DNA from: Rikenellaceae bacterium
GTDB lineage: Bacteria > Bacteroidota > Bacteroidia > Bacteroidales > UBA932
Length of the DNA: 10,097 nucleotides
Reading direction: 5' to 3'
NCBI GenBank assembly: GCA_900769905.1
Contig: CAAGIL010000194.1
Span: 1-10,097, forward strand
This document shows positions 1-7,488 of this stretch, in pieces. Both the position numbers and the translations under genes were made by a program. The notes under the pieces were generated by a model. The model was not told where the DNA came from. It saw only the letters and a program-made list of their open reading frames with translations, and did not search any database. Numbering within the stretch: position 1 is the first letter of the stretch; each line of letters begins with the position of its first letter.

Positions 1-2624
1 TCACGGTGAACGACTACCTCTCCAAACGTGACTCCGAGTGGATGGGGCCTCTGTATATGTTCCACGGACTTTCCGTGGACTGCATCGACAAGCACGAACC
101 TAACTCCAAGGCCCGCAGAAAGGCCTATGAGTGCGATATCACTTTCGGTACCAACAACGAGTTCGGCTTCGACTACCTCCGTGACAATATGGTGGTGACC
201 GAGGAGGACCTCGTGCAGCGCAAGCACCACTACGCCATCGTGGATGAGGTGGACTCCGTGCTCATCGACGATGCCCGTACCCCGCTCATCATCTCCGGTC
301 CGGTGGCGCAGAGCAAGTCTGACGAAGCCCAGTTCCTCGAGTTCAAGCCTTACGTGGAGAAGCTCTACCAGGCCCAGAGGACTCTCATCAACCAGACCCT
401 CAATGAAGCCCGCAAGCTCATAGCGGCAGGCGACGAGGCCGAGGGAGGAAAGCTCCTCCTGCGTGCCCACAAGGGACTTCCGAAGTATCAGCCTCTCATC
501 AAGTACCTTTCCGAGCCGGGCATCAAGACCCTGCTCCAGAAAGCCGAGAACTACTATATGCAGGACAACGAGAAGGAGATGCCTGTGGTCACAGACCCGC
601 TCTACTTTGTCATCAACGAGCAGCTCAACACCGTGGATATGACCGACAAGGGCCACGATGTGCTCGCCGGTGCCGTGGGCAACGACAACTTCTTCGTGCT
701 TCCTGACGTGGGAATGATGACGGCGGAAATCGAGCATTCCGACCTCAGCCTGGAGGAGAAGCAGCTCAAGAAGGACGAGCTCCGTATGGACTTCTCCACC
801 AAGAGCGAGCGCGTGCACACGGTGATCCAGCTCCTCAAGGCATATACGATGTTCGAGAAGGACGTGGACTACGTGATTATGGACGGCAAGGTGAAGATTG
901 TGGACGAGTCCACGGGCCGTATTATGGAGGGACGCCGCTGGAGCGACGGACTCCACCAGGCCGTGGAGGCGAAGGAAAACGTGAAGGTGGAGGGAATTAC
1001 CCAGACCTTTGCGACCATCACCCTGCAGAACTATTTCCGTATGTACCACAAACTCGCCGGAATGACCGGTACCGCAGAGACTGAGGCGGGCGAGTTCTGG
1101 AGCATCTACAAGCTCGACGTGATGGTGATCCCGACCAACCGTCCGGTAATACGCGACGACCAGGGCGACCGCATCTACAAGACCAAGAAGGCGAAGTTCG
1201 CCGCCGTAATAGAAAGGATAGTCGAGCTCACCAAGGCGGGCCGTCCTGTGCTCGTGGGTACCTCCGACGTGGAGACCTCCGAGCTCCTGAGCCGTATGCT
1301 CAGGATGAGGGGCATCAAGCACAATGTCCTCAATGCCAAGGAGCACGCGCGCGAAGCCGAAATCGTGGCACAGGCAGGACAGAGTTCCACCGTCACGATT
1401 GCGACCAATATGGCGGGACGTGGTACCGATATCAAGCTTTCCGACGAAGTGAAGCAGGCCGGCGGCCTTGCAATCCTCGGTACGGAGCGCCACGACTCAC
1501 GCCGCGTTGACCGCCAGCTCAGAGGTCGTGCCGGCCGTCAGGGAGACCCGGGTTCATCCACCTTCTACCTCTCCCTGGAAGATGACCTGATGCGACTTTT
1601 CGGCGCAGACAACATAGCCAAGATGGTGGACAGGCTCGGTATGGAGGAGAACGACGTGCTCGAGGCCAAGATGCTCACCAAGGCCGTGGAGAACGCCCAG
1701 AAGAAGAAGGAGGAAATCAACTTCGGTTCCCGAAAGCACCTGCTCGAATACGACGACGTGATGAACTACCAGCGTGAGGCCATCTACTCCCGCCGCAGGA
1801 ACGCCATCAGCGGAGACAAGATCGAAATCGACCTCCGTAATATGATGATAGACAGTGCCTCCCTCTTTGTGGATGCCAACAGGGCCCTTTCATACGAAGA
1901 TTTCAACACCAATCTCATTGCCGAGTTCTCCATAGACTGCGGCTTCGACGGGGAATTCTACAAGAAGGCCAAGCCGGAGGAACTCAAGGACAGGCTCTGC
2001 GAGCAGATGGAATCCGAGTACAGGAGAAGGATGGATACTCTGGTGACAAAGCTCAACCCTATCATCAAGGATGTGTACGAGAAGCACTCCAAGCTCTATC
2101 AGAACATAGCCATTCCTGTATCCGACGGCATCAAGCAGATGACACTTTCCGTCAATCTGGAGAAGGCCTACAATTCCGACGGACGCGAGATCGCCAAGAC
2201 CCTTACCAGGAACATCATACTCTTCCAGATCGACGACCACTGGAAGTCCCACCTCCGCGATATGGACGACCTCAAGCAGAGCGTGCAGACGGCATCCTAC
2301 GAGCAGAAGGACCCGGTAGTCGTATATAAGCTGGAGGGTTACAATCTCTTCGCATCAATGCTCGAAGAGCTCAACCGCGACGTGCTCTCCTTCCTCCTGA
2401 AGGTATTCGTGCCTCTTTCCGACCGTCCTCAGCAGGCTCCGTCCCAGGTGCGTCCGCGCACTGATATGAGCCAGATGCGCACCAGCCGCAACGACCTGAG
2501 CACCAACGGCGAACAGAAGGCGAAGACCCCGGTGAAGGTGGACAGGCAGGTGGGAAGAAACGACCCTTGCCCTTGCGGAAGCGGAAAGAAGTACAAGAAC
2601 TGCCACGGCAGGATGGAACAGTAA
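1..2624 (+). CDS. secA: Preprotein translocase ATPase SecA, 5' end missing
   Basis: SecA is the cytoplasmic motor ATPase that pushes unfolded secretory proteins through the SecYEG channel. The reading frame is open from base 3; the GTG at 6 is the valine of the internal TVNDYLSKRD motif, not a start. Walker A and the N-terminus, probably 130-190 residues, lie outside the window. Counting from base 6, the visible parts are Walker B DEVD (80-83) with IDDARTPLIISGP, an insert of roughly 70-90 residues (about 101-195) longer than in E. coli and usual for Bacteroidota, STGRIMEGRRWSDGLHQAVE (302-321), TLQNYFRMYHKLAGMTGTAE (339-358), ATNMAGRGTD (466-475) and helicase motif VI QLRGRAGRQGD (504-514). 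The scaffold/wing region carries LLEYDDVMNYQRE. The protein ends in a basic/polar linker and a zinc-binding SEC-C motif with CPCGSGKKYKNCH, which in the family binds SecB or ribosomes. Length and motifs look intact, so it should be functional. Identification is essentially certain. Confidence 0.98.
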   Translation, partial: TVNDYLSKRDSEWMGPLYMFHGLSVDCIDKHEPNSKARRKAYECDITFGTNNEFGFDYLRDNMVVTEEDLVQRKHHYAIVDEVDSVLIDDARTPLIISGPVAQSKSDEAQFLEFKPYVEKLYQAQRTLINQTLNEARKLIAAGDEAEGGKLLLRAHKGLPKYQPLIKYLSEPGIKTLLQKAENYYMQDNEKEMPVVTDPLYFVINEQLNTVDMTDKGHDVLAGAVGNDNFFVLPDVGMMTAEIEHSDLSLEEKQLKKDELRMDFSTKSERVHTVIQLLKAYTMFEKDVDYVIMDGKVKIVDESTGRIMEGRRWSDGLHQAVEAKENVKVEGITQTFATITLQNYFRMYHKLAGMTGTAETEAGEFWSIYKLDVMVIPTNRPVIRDDQGDRIYKTKKAKFAAVIERIVELTKAGRPVLVGTSDVETSELLSRMLRMRGIKHNVLNAKEHAREAEIVAQAGQSSTVTIATNMAGRGTDIKLSDEVKQAGGLAILGTERHDSRRVDRQLRGRAGRQGDPGSSTFYLSLEDDLMRLFGADNIAKMVDRLGMEENDVLEAKMLTKAVENAQKKKEEINFGSRKHLLEYDDVMNYQREAIYSRRRNAISGDKIEIDLRNMMIDSASLFVDANRALSYEDFNTNLIAEFSIDCGFDGEFYKKAKPEELKDRLCEQMESEYRRRMDTLVTKLNPIIKDVYEKHSKLYQNIAIPVSDGIKQMTLSVNLEKAYNSDGREIAKTLTRNIILFQIDDHWKSHLRDMDDLKQSVQTASYEQKDPVVVYKLEGYNLFASMLEELNRDVLSFLLKVFVPLSDRPQQAPSQVRPRTDMSQMRTSRNDLSTNGEQKAKTPVKVDRQVGRNDPCPCGSGKKYKNCHGRMEQ

Positions 2625-2642
2625 ACAATAATCGCAAAGGAT

Positions 2643-3068
2643 ATGCAGAAAATAACCGACCAGAGCGTGAACGTCAATGACGTTACCCGCATTTCCAAGG
2701 GCGCATCCATAAAGGGCGACCTGGTTTCCGTTACCGACATCAGGGTTGACGGCACAATTGACGGAACCCTCTACTCCCAGGGCAAGATCGTAGTGGGTGA
2801 GCCGGCTCAGCTTACCGGCAGCCTCTATTGCACCAATCTGGATTTCTGGGGCAAGATGGACGGGGATATCTACATCAAGGATACCCTCAGCCTGAAGAGC
2901 ACCTCAGTTGTCAACGGAAACATACGCGTGCACAAGCTCCAGGTTGAGATGGGTGCCCAGATCAACGGCACCTGCAAGATGATTTCCGAGCAGGAGTACG
3001 ACCAGCTTGCCTCAAAGGTGGCAAACAAAAAGCCTGAACCGGTGAAGGCCCAGGCTGCAAAGGCTTAG
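2643..3068 (+). CDS. Bactofilin family protein (polymer-forming cytoskeletal, DUF583)
   Basis: This 141-residue protein has the bactofilin layout: a short polar N-terminal tail, a central right-handed beta-helix of about 100 residues (roughly 14-115) and a charged Lys/Pro/Ala-rich C-terminal tail. The diagnostic features are the start of the helix (ISKGASIKGDLVSVTDIRVD), followed by GTIDGTLYSQGKIVVG and repeated turns with I/V-x-G spacing (GSLYC, GDIYIKDTL, GNIRVHKLQ, AQINGTCK). Bactofilins self-assemble without nucleotide into filaments, often on the inner face of the membrane, and act as scaffolds for envelope or cell-shape enzymes. No transmembrane segment or signal peptide is seen. The ATG at 2643 lies 18 nt after the secA stop with AAAGGA just upstream, so it is probably translated from a secA read-through transcript. 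Its client is unknown; no peptidase or peptidoglycan enzyme partner gene lies beside it here. Confidence 0.9.
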   Translation: MQKITDQSVNVNDVTRISKGASIKGDLVSVTDIRVDGTIDGTLYSQGKIVVGEPAQLTGSLYCTNLDFWGKMDGDIYIKDTLSLKSTSVVNGNIRVHKLQVEMGAQINGTCKMISEQEYDQLASKVANKKPEPVKAQAAKA

Positions 3069-3070
3069 TT

Positions 3071-3087
3071 CCTGAATTTTATTCGGG
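3071..3087. terminator. Possible stem-loop between convergent bactofilin and glnS genes
   Basis: CCTGAAT and ATTCGGG flank a TTT loop and give a 7-bp stem (one G-U pair) in the plus-strand RNA. It lies in the 10-nt gap between the two stop codons and runs into the last codons of glnS. No U-tract follows on either strand, so it is a weak candidate for ending transcription. Confidence 0.25.
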
Positions 3088-4731
3088 CTTATATGAGTCC
3101 TTCAGAGAGACCGTCTTGTTGAAGATGGTCTTTTCTGTTGTGGAGTCCTTGTCCTTGATGTAGTATCCGGTGCGTTCGAACTGTACTGCAAGTCCGGATG
3201 CGTCGTCGATGAGGGCCGGCTCCGCCCAGGCTGAGGCTACGGTCAGGGACTCAGGGTTGAGGAAGTCCTTGTAATCCTTGTCCTCGGGAACCTGGCTCAT
3301 ATCGGCAAGGGTAAAGAGACGGTCGTAGTTGCGCAGCTCTATTTCCTTTGCGTATGCGGTCGGTACCCAGTGTATGGTGCCCTTGACGCTGCGCCACTCT
3401 CCGCCACCCGGACGGGTGCTCGGGTCATAGCTGCACCTGAGCTCGATGACCTTGCCTTCGGCATCCTTCACCACCTCCTCGCACTTTATGATATAGGTGT
3501 ACTTGAGTCTCACTTCTCCCTCCGGCTTGAGGCGGAAGAACTTCTTCGGTGCGTCCTCCATAAAGTCGGCTCGCTCGATGTAGAGCTCTCCTGTGAACGG
3601 AACCTTGCGGCTCGCACCTTCCGGCTCAGCAGGGTTGAGCGGGCAGTCGAACCATTCCACTTTGCCTTCCGGCCAGTTGGTGATGGTGAGCTTCAGCGGA
3701 TCCTGCACCACCATATACCTGTTGGCACGGGCGTTGAGGTCCTGGCGTACGCACCACTCCAGCAGCTGTATGTCCATCAGCTGGTCGCGCTTGGACACGC
3801 CTATCTTGTCGCAGAACATCTTCAGCGCCTCGGCGGTGTAGCCTCTCCTGCGCACGCCGCAAAGCGTCGGCATACGCGGATCGTCCCATCCTGCCACAAT
3901 TCCCGTCTGCACGAGTTCCAGAAGCTTGCGCTTGGACATCAGGGTGTAGGTGAGGTTGAGGCGGGCGAACTCGTACTGGTGGGAAGGGTATATGCCCAGG
4001 GTCTGGATGAACCAGTCATAGAGCGGACGGTGCACGTCGAACTCGAGGGTGCAGATGGAGTGGGTGATGCCTTCGATGGAGTCGCACTGGCCGTGGGTGT
4101 AGTCGTACATAGGGTAGATGCACCACTTGTCGCCGGTGCGGTGGTGGGAGGCGTGCTTGATGCGGTAGAGCAGAGGGTCGCGGAACATCATGTTCGGGTG
4201 GGCCATGTCAATTTTCGCGCGCAGCACCTTTTCGCCGTCGGCGTACTTGCCATCCCTCATTTCCCTGAAGAGGCGGAGGTTCTCCTCCACGCTGCGGTTG
4301 CGCCAAGGGCTGTCGGTGCCAGGTTTGTCCACGGTGCCGCGGTTGCGGGAAATCTCCTCCTGGGTCTGGTCGTCCACGTACGCCAGGCCGCGCTCGATGA
4401 GCTGCTCGGCCCACTCGTAGAGCTGGTCGAAATAGTCGGAGGCGTAGCACTCCTTCTCCCATTGGAAACCGAGCCACTTGATGTCTTCCTTGATGGAGTC
4501 AACATATTCTACATCCTCCTTGACAGGGTTGGTGTCGTCGTAGCGGAGATTGGTCTTGCCGCCGTATTTCTGGGCAAGGCCGAAATTTATGCATAATGAT
4601 TTCGCGTGTCCGAGGTGGAGGTACCCGTTCGGCTCCGGAGGGAAGCGGGTCAGTATGCTGGATACTTTTCCGGATTTGAGATCTTCCTCAATGATTTCTT
4701 CGAGGAAATTCAGCTTCTTGGCTTCTTCCAT
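3079..4731 (-). CDS. glnS: Glutaminyl-tRNA synthetase (class I)
   Basis: The enzyme charges tRNA-Gln with glutamine using ATP in the cytoplasm. The 550-residue product matches the usual GlnRS length (E. coli about 554). It has the class I signature PPEPNGYLHLGHAKS (31-45; HLGH is the HIGH motif) and the KMSKS-equivalent LMSKRKL (264-270). GlnRS-specific blocks are YDDTNPVKEDVEYVDSIKED, YRGT-like RNRGTVDKPG, RSVEENL, RAKIDMA, KWCIYPMYDYTHGQCDSIEG, THSICTLEF and GWDDPRMPTLCGVRRRGYTA. The two-barrel anticodon-binding domain follows from about residue 340. The PPEPN motif and these blocks separate it from GluRS. I chose the ATG at 4731 because it gives MEEAKKLNFLEEII directly before the catalytic core; the frame stays open to 5013 but that extension overlaps the divergent gene. 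The leader has no Shine-Dalgarno sequence, as is usual in Bacteroidota. Confidence 0.97.
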   Translation of the reverse strand: MEEAKKLNFLEEIIEEDLKSGKVSSILTRFPPEPNGYLHLGHAKSLCINFGLAQKYGGKTNLRYDDTNPVKEDVEYVDSIKEDIKWLGFQWEKECYASDYFDQLYEWAEQLIERGLAYVDDQTQEEISRNRGTVDKPGTDSPWRNRSVEENLRLFREMRDGKYADGEKVLRAKIDMAHPNMMFRDPLLYRIKHASHHRTGDKWCIYPMYDYTHGQCDSIEGITHSICTLEFDVHRPLYDWFIQTLGIYPSHQYEFARLNLTYTLMSKRKLLELVQTGIVAGWDDPRMPTLCGVRRRGYTAEALKMFCDKIGVSKRDQLMDIQLLEWCVRQDLNARANRYMVVQDPLKLTITNWPEGKVEWFDCPLNPAEPEGASRKVPFTGELYIERADFMEDAPKKFFRLKPEGEVRLKYTYIIKCEEVVKDAEGKVIELRCSYDPSTRPGGGEWRSVKGTIHWVPTAYAKEIELRNYDRLFTLADMSQVPEDKDYKDFLNPESLTVASAWAEPALIDDASGLAVQFERTGYYIKDKDSTTEKTIFNKTVSLKDSYKPE

Positions 4732-4778
4732 ATGTGAATAATTAAGATGTTCTTTCAAATGAAACTCCAAACAAACCC

Positions 4779-4786
4779 CAAATTTA
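4779..4786 (-). promoter_or_regulatory. Candidate Bacteroidota -7 box for glnS
   Basis: On the minus strand this reads TAAATTTG, an exact match to TAnnTTTG. Transcription would begin near 4772 and give a leader of about 40 nt before the glnS ATG. No clear TTTG -33 element is seen at the usual spacing, so support rests on the -7 box and the position. Confidence 0.45.
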
Positions 4787-4809
4787 GAAAAAACTTCGTA
4801 AAGAATTCG

Positions 4810-4817
4810 TATTTTTG
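4810..4817 (+). promoter_or_regulatory. Candidate Bacteroidota -7 box for the 4835-9956 block
   Basis: The sequence TATTTTTG matches TAnnTTTG exactly and ends 17 nt before the ATG at 4835, giving an expected transcript start near 4824 and a very short leader. The best -33 candidate is TTTA at 4783-4786 with a 23-nt spacer, slightly long. It is the only good plus-strand promoter I see before the six-gene block. Confidence 0.5.
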
Positions 4818-4834
4818 TGCTACATTTACAAAAT

Positions 4835-5473
4835 ATGGCTATAAAACTGACAATCAAGAAAACTGACTCCAATCTTTTCTGCTGCAGCAAGTGGTGGGGT
4901 AACCCCGACCTGCCTCCGCAGGTGGAGTACCCTACATTCAAATATACCGACGAAAACGGCAATGAGGACGAGTATCCTCTCACATTCATCTGCCAGATAG
5001 ACTGCGCCGACATTGCGGAGCTCGACCCTGAAGGAAGGCTGCCTCACGAGGGTATGCTGTATTTCTTCGCGGCAATAGACTACTTCCTGGGCTACGACTG
5101 CCCGGAGCATTTTCCGCTGGGAAAATGGGACAGGAAGGGAGTGGTGGTGAAATACAGCAAGACCATCAATATGGAGACCTTCAACAGCTGCATACTCGTC
5201 GATGACGGGGACAATGAGCTCGCCGAGCCGGAGATGGCAATTGAATTCAGCGCCTGTCCCGACAAGGAAGGCGGCCACATACTTCTCGGACGGCCTTTCT
5301 ATGAGGACGTGGAAAACGACTGCGAGGGCTGCTGCAACCTGCTGCAGATAGACGAGGATGATGATTTGGACATACGTTTCTACGATTGCGGCACCTTCAA
5401 CATAATGATGAAGGAGAGCGACCTTAAGTTTGGCAATTGGAAGAGGGCCTTCGGCTATCTCTTCTCTCTATAA
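4835..5473 (+). CDS. YwqG/DUF1963 family protein, cysteine-rich
   Basis: This 212-residue soluble protein resembles the YwqG (DUF1963) family, whose biochemical role is not established. The family pattern is visible as KWWGNPDLP (19-27), YPLTFICQIDCADI (47-60), LPHEGMLYFF (69-78) and the C-terminal LLQIDEDDDLDIRFYD...GTFNIMMKESDLKFG. In family members these blocks build paired mixed alpha/beta halves. It is strongly acidic and has 11 cysteines (16, 17, 53, 57, 89, 119, 141, 163, 166, 167, 185), including DCEGCC, which is unusual for a cytoplasmic protein and hints at metal binding or redox chemistry, though this is inference. No signal peptide or membrane segment is present. I chose the ATG at 4835; an in-frame GTG at 4817 falls in the promoter box. 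It is the first gene of the rightward block, 12 nt ahead of the 5-alpha-reductase-like gene. A role linked to those enzymes is not shown. Confidence 0.75.
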   Translation: MAIKLTIKKTDSNLFCCSKWWGNPDLPPQVEYPTFKYTDENGNEDEYPLTFICQIDCADIAELDPEGRLPHEGMLYFFAAIDYFLGYDCPEHFPLGKWDRKGVVVKYSKTINMETFNSCILVDDGDNELAEPEMAIEFSACPDKEGGHILLGRPFYEDVENDCEGCCNLLQIDEDDDLDIRFYDCGTFNIMMKESDLKFGNWKRAFGYLFSL

Positions 5474-5485
5474 GCATTTGAAATA

Positions 5486-6253
5486 ATGAGCGTTCACAGT
5501 TTCAACCTATTCCTGATCATAATGTCCGCAATTGCGGCGGTGGTTTTCATAGCCCTTCATTTCGTGGATGCCGGTTACGGCAAGTTCTACAACAAGAAAT
5601 GGGGCCCGGCAATCGACAACAAACTCGGCTGGGTGCTGATGGAATCCCCGGTGTTCATAGCCATGCTGGTGTTGTGGCTCTGCTGCGACAGGAAGCAGGA
5701 CCTCGTAAGGTTCATCTTTCTGATAGTCTTCGAACTGCACTATTTCCAGCGCTCGTTCATCTTTCCTTTCCTCATCAGCGGAAAGAGCAAGATGCCGCTC
5801 AGCATCATCGTGATGGGTATGACCTTCAATACCCTCAATGCCCTGATGCAGGGAGGCTGGCTGTTTTATATTTCGCCGGCCGGAATGTATCCGGAGAGCT
5901 GGCTCACCAGTCCGCAGTTCATCATAGGCCTGGCAGTATTCGCTGTCGGAATGTACATCAATCTGAAGTCCGACAACATCATCCGTCACCTGCGTGCCCC
6001 CGGAGACACGAAACACTACCTTCCGAAGGGCGGGATGTTCAGGTATGTGACTTCCGCCAACTATTTCGGTGAGCTCACCGAGTGGGTGGGTTTTGCCATT
6101 TTGACATGGTCCTGGTCAGGTGCGGTATTTGCATTATGGACCTTTGCAAACCTCTGCCCGCGTGCGGCGAGGATTTATGAAAGGTATAAAAAGGAGTTCG
6201 GAGATGAGCTCGACACCAGCAAGGTGAAGAGAATCATCCCGTTCATTTATTGA
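5486..6253 (+). CDS. Steroid 5-alpha-reductase family membrane enzyme (3-oxo-5-alpha-steroid 4-dehydrogenase type)
   Basis: Members reduce the delta4 double bond of 3-ketosteroids to the 5-alpha product with NADPH, inside a multi-pass membrane protein. The 255 residues nearly equal human SRD5A2 (254) and align along their whole length from memory: MESPVF (52-57), HYFQRSF (85-91), NALMQGGWL (118-126), GMYINLKSD (155-163), IIRHLRAPGD (165-174), YLPKGGMFRYVTSANYFGE (178-196) and the end IPFIY. Residues matching the SRD5A2 active site are E53, Y86, R89, N159, D163, R167, R170, N192, E196 and E199. Hydrophobic stretches near 7-25, 49-67, 73-96, 104-128, 144-160 and 195-220 fit a polytopic fold. 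The ATG at 5486 lies 12 nt after the upstream stop, and an OYE-type reductase follows after 5 nt. Related Bacteroidales enzymes are reported to make allo (5-alpha) bile acids. A polyprenol or other enone lipid is an alternative substrate. Confidence 0.88.
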   Translation: MSVHSFNLFLIIMSAIAAVVFIALHFVDAGYGKFYNKKWGPAIDNKLGWVLMESPVFIAMLVLWLCCDRKQDLVRFIFLIVFELHYFQRSFIFPFLISGKSKMPLSIIVMGMTFNTLNALMQGGWLFYISPAGMYPESWLTSPQFIIGLAVFAVGMYINLKSDNIIRHLRAPGDTKHYLPKGGMFRYVTSANYFGELTEWVGFAILTWSWSGAVFALWTFANLCPRAARIYERYKKEFGDELDTSKVKRIIPFIY

Positions 6254-6258
6254 ATCGA

Positions 6259-7488
6259 ATGGAATCGAAGATATTTACGCCCGTCAAAATCGGGCCTGTC
6301 GAACTGCGCAACAGGGTAATCCGCAGCGCAGCCTTTGAGAATATGGCATACGGCAACAAGCCGTCCAAAGATTTGTTTGACTACCACACCGCAGTAGCCA
6401 GGGGTGGGGTCGGAATGACCACGGTGGCCTATGCTGCCGTCAGCAGAAGCGGTCTTTCCTTCGACGGCCAGCTCTGGATGAGGGAGGAGATAGTCCCTGA
6501 ACTGAAGAAACTTACCGATTCGGTACATTCCTACGGAGCCAAGGCTTCCATACAGCTCGGCCATTGCGGAAATATGACCCACCGCGCCACCTGCGGCTGT
6601 ATGCCGGTGGGTGCCTCTTCGGGCTTCAACCTCTATTCTCCGACCTTTGTCAGGGCTTTGAAGAAGGACGAAATATACGCCCTCGTGGACGATTTCGGAA
6701 AGGCAGTGAACCTTGCCCGTGAGGCCGGGTTCGACTGCGTGGAAATCCACGCCGGCCACGGCTATCTCATCAGCCAGTTCCTCTCTCCTTACACCAACCA
6801 CCGCAAGGATGAGTTCGGAGGCAGTCTGGAGAACAGGATGAGGTTTATGAAGCTGGTGATTGCCAGGGTGATGAAGGAGGCCGGAGACGAGCTCGGAGTC
6901 ATCGTGAAGGTGAATATGCACGACGGCTTCAAGAAAGGTATGCAGACTGAGGAATGCATCAAAGTTGCAAAGGAACTGGAGAAGCTGGGAGTGCACGCCC
7001 TTGTGCTCAGCGCCGGCTTCGTGAGCAAGGCTCCTATGGAGGTGATGAGGGGTGCGATGCCTCTCAAGACCCTGCGTTACTATATGGATATGAAGAAGTT
7101 CTGGTGGCTCAAGGCCGGAATTGCAGTGGGCGGAAGGCTAATGATTCCTACCGTACCTTTCCAGGAGGGCTATTTCCTCGAGGAGGCGAAAAAGTTCCGC
7201 GCCGAGCTGAAGCTGCCTCTCATCTATGTGGGAGGACTCGTATCCAAAAGCAAGATGGAAGAGGTGCTGGATGCAGGCTTTGAGGGCCTGCAGATGGCCC
7301 GCGCCCTGGTGCACGACACGGACTTCGTGAACAAGCTGCGCAGCGGAGAGCTTGAGTGCAGCGGATGCAAGCACTCCAACTACTGCATAGGCCGTATGTA
7401 CACCCTTGAGATGAAGTGCCACCACTGCGTGGACAATCTCCCGAAGAGCCTGGAGAAGGAAATTGAGAAGGCGGAGAAAAATGGCTAG
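6259..7488 (+). CDS. Old-Yellow-Enzyme-family NADH:flavin oxidoreductase (candidate 3-oxo-delta4-steroid 5-beta-reductase)
   Basis: This 409-residue protein is a single FMN-binding TIM barrel of the OYE/2,4-dienoyl-CoA reductase family, which reduces activated C=C bonds. Visible motifs are FTPVKIGPVELRNRVIRSA (6-24), IQLGHCG (98-104), and the hallmark HAGHGYLISQFLSPYTNHR (164-182) followed by DEFGGSLENR. H164, H167 and Y169 match the substrate and proton-donor positions. The barrel closes with YVGGLVSK and GFEGLQMARALVHD. A C-terminal cysteine cluster (C367, C370, C376, C387, C390) resembles the 4Fe-4S site of dienoyl-CoA reductase, but the spacing differs, and the usual C-terminal FAD/NAD(P)H domain is absent. 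I chose the ATG at 6259; a TTG at 6250 is also in frame. Next to a 5-alpha-reductase, this is the position in which gut Bacteroidales are reported to carry a 5-beta-reductase. Family is certain; substrate is inferred. Confidence 0.9.
   Translation: MESKIFTPVKIGPVELRNRVIRSAAFENMAYGNKPSKDLFDYHTAVARGGVGMTTVAYAAVSRSGLSFDGQLWMREEIVPELKKLTDSVHSYGAKASIQLGHCGNMTHRATCGCMPVGASSGFNLYSPTFVRALKKDEIYALVDDFGKAVNLAREAGFDCVEIHAGHGYLISQFLSPYTNHRKDEFGGSLENRMRFMKLVIARVMKEAGDELGVIVKVNMHDGFKKGMQTEECIKVAKELEKLGVHALVLSAGFVSKAPMEVMRGAMPLKTLRYYMDMKKFWWLKAGIAVGGRLMIPTVPFQEGYFLEEAKKFRAELKLPLIYVGGLVSKSKMEEVLDAGFEGLQMARALVHDTDFVNKLRSGELECSGCKHSNYCIGRMYTLEMKCHHCVDNLPKSLEKEIEKAEKNG

Noticed and set aside
2355..2755. Antisense frames over the 3' end of secA
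   Set aside because: They oppose the conserved SecA C-terminus and the bactofilin start and encode Arg/Ser/Pro-rich sequence with no recognisable domain.
3370..4596. A 408-codon open frame on the plus strand
   Set aside because: It lies wholly antisense to glnS, whose GlnRS motifs are unmistakable, and its product is a low-complexity Ala/Val/His/Leu-rich sequence with no domain; such shadows are expected in GC-rich genes with strong codon bias.
4817..4834. Upstream GTG start for the DUF1963-like gene
   Set aside because: The GTG begins on the last base of the -7 box, before the expected transcript start; the ATG at 4835 fits better.
4732..4834. Riboswitch, T-box or small RNA in the divergent intergenic region
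   Set aside because: The region is only 103 bp, AT-rich and without paired stems; T-box leaders are not expected upstream of glnS in this phylum and none of the motif is seen.
4732..5013. N-terminal extension of glnS by 94 codons
   Set aside because: It overlaps the divergent DUF1963-like gene and the intergenic promoters, and has no GlnRS similarity; the 550-residue form already has normal length.
6250..6258. TTG start for the OYE-family gene overlapping the 5-alpha-reductase stop
   Set aside because: The family begins with a short tail before FTPVKIG, and the ATG at 6259 supplies this; TTG is possible but unnecessary.
7463..7480. TTG start adding RRRRK to the first SDR
   Set aside because: The ATG at 7481 has GGAG just upstream and gives a normal SDR N-terminus; the Arg run is a frame shadow of the charged OYE C-terminus.
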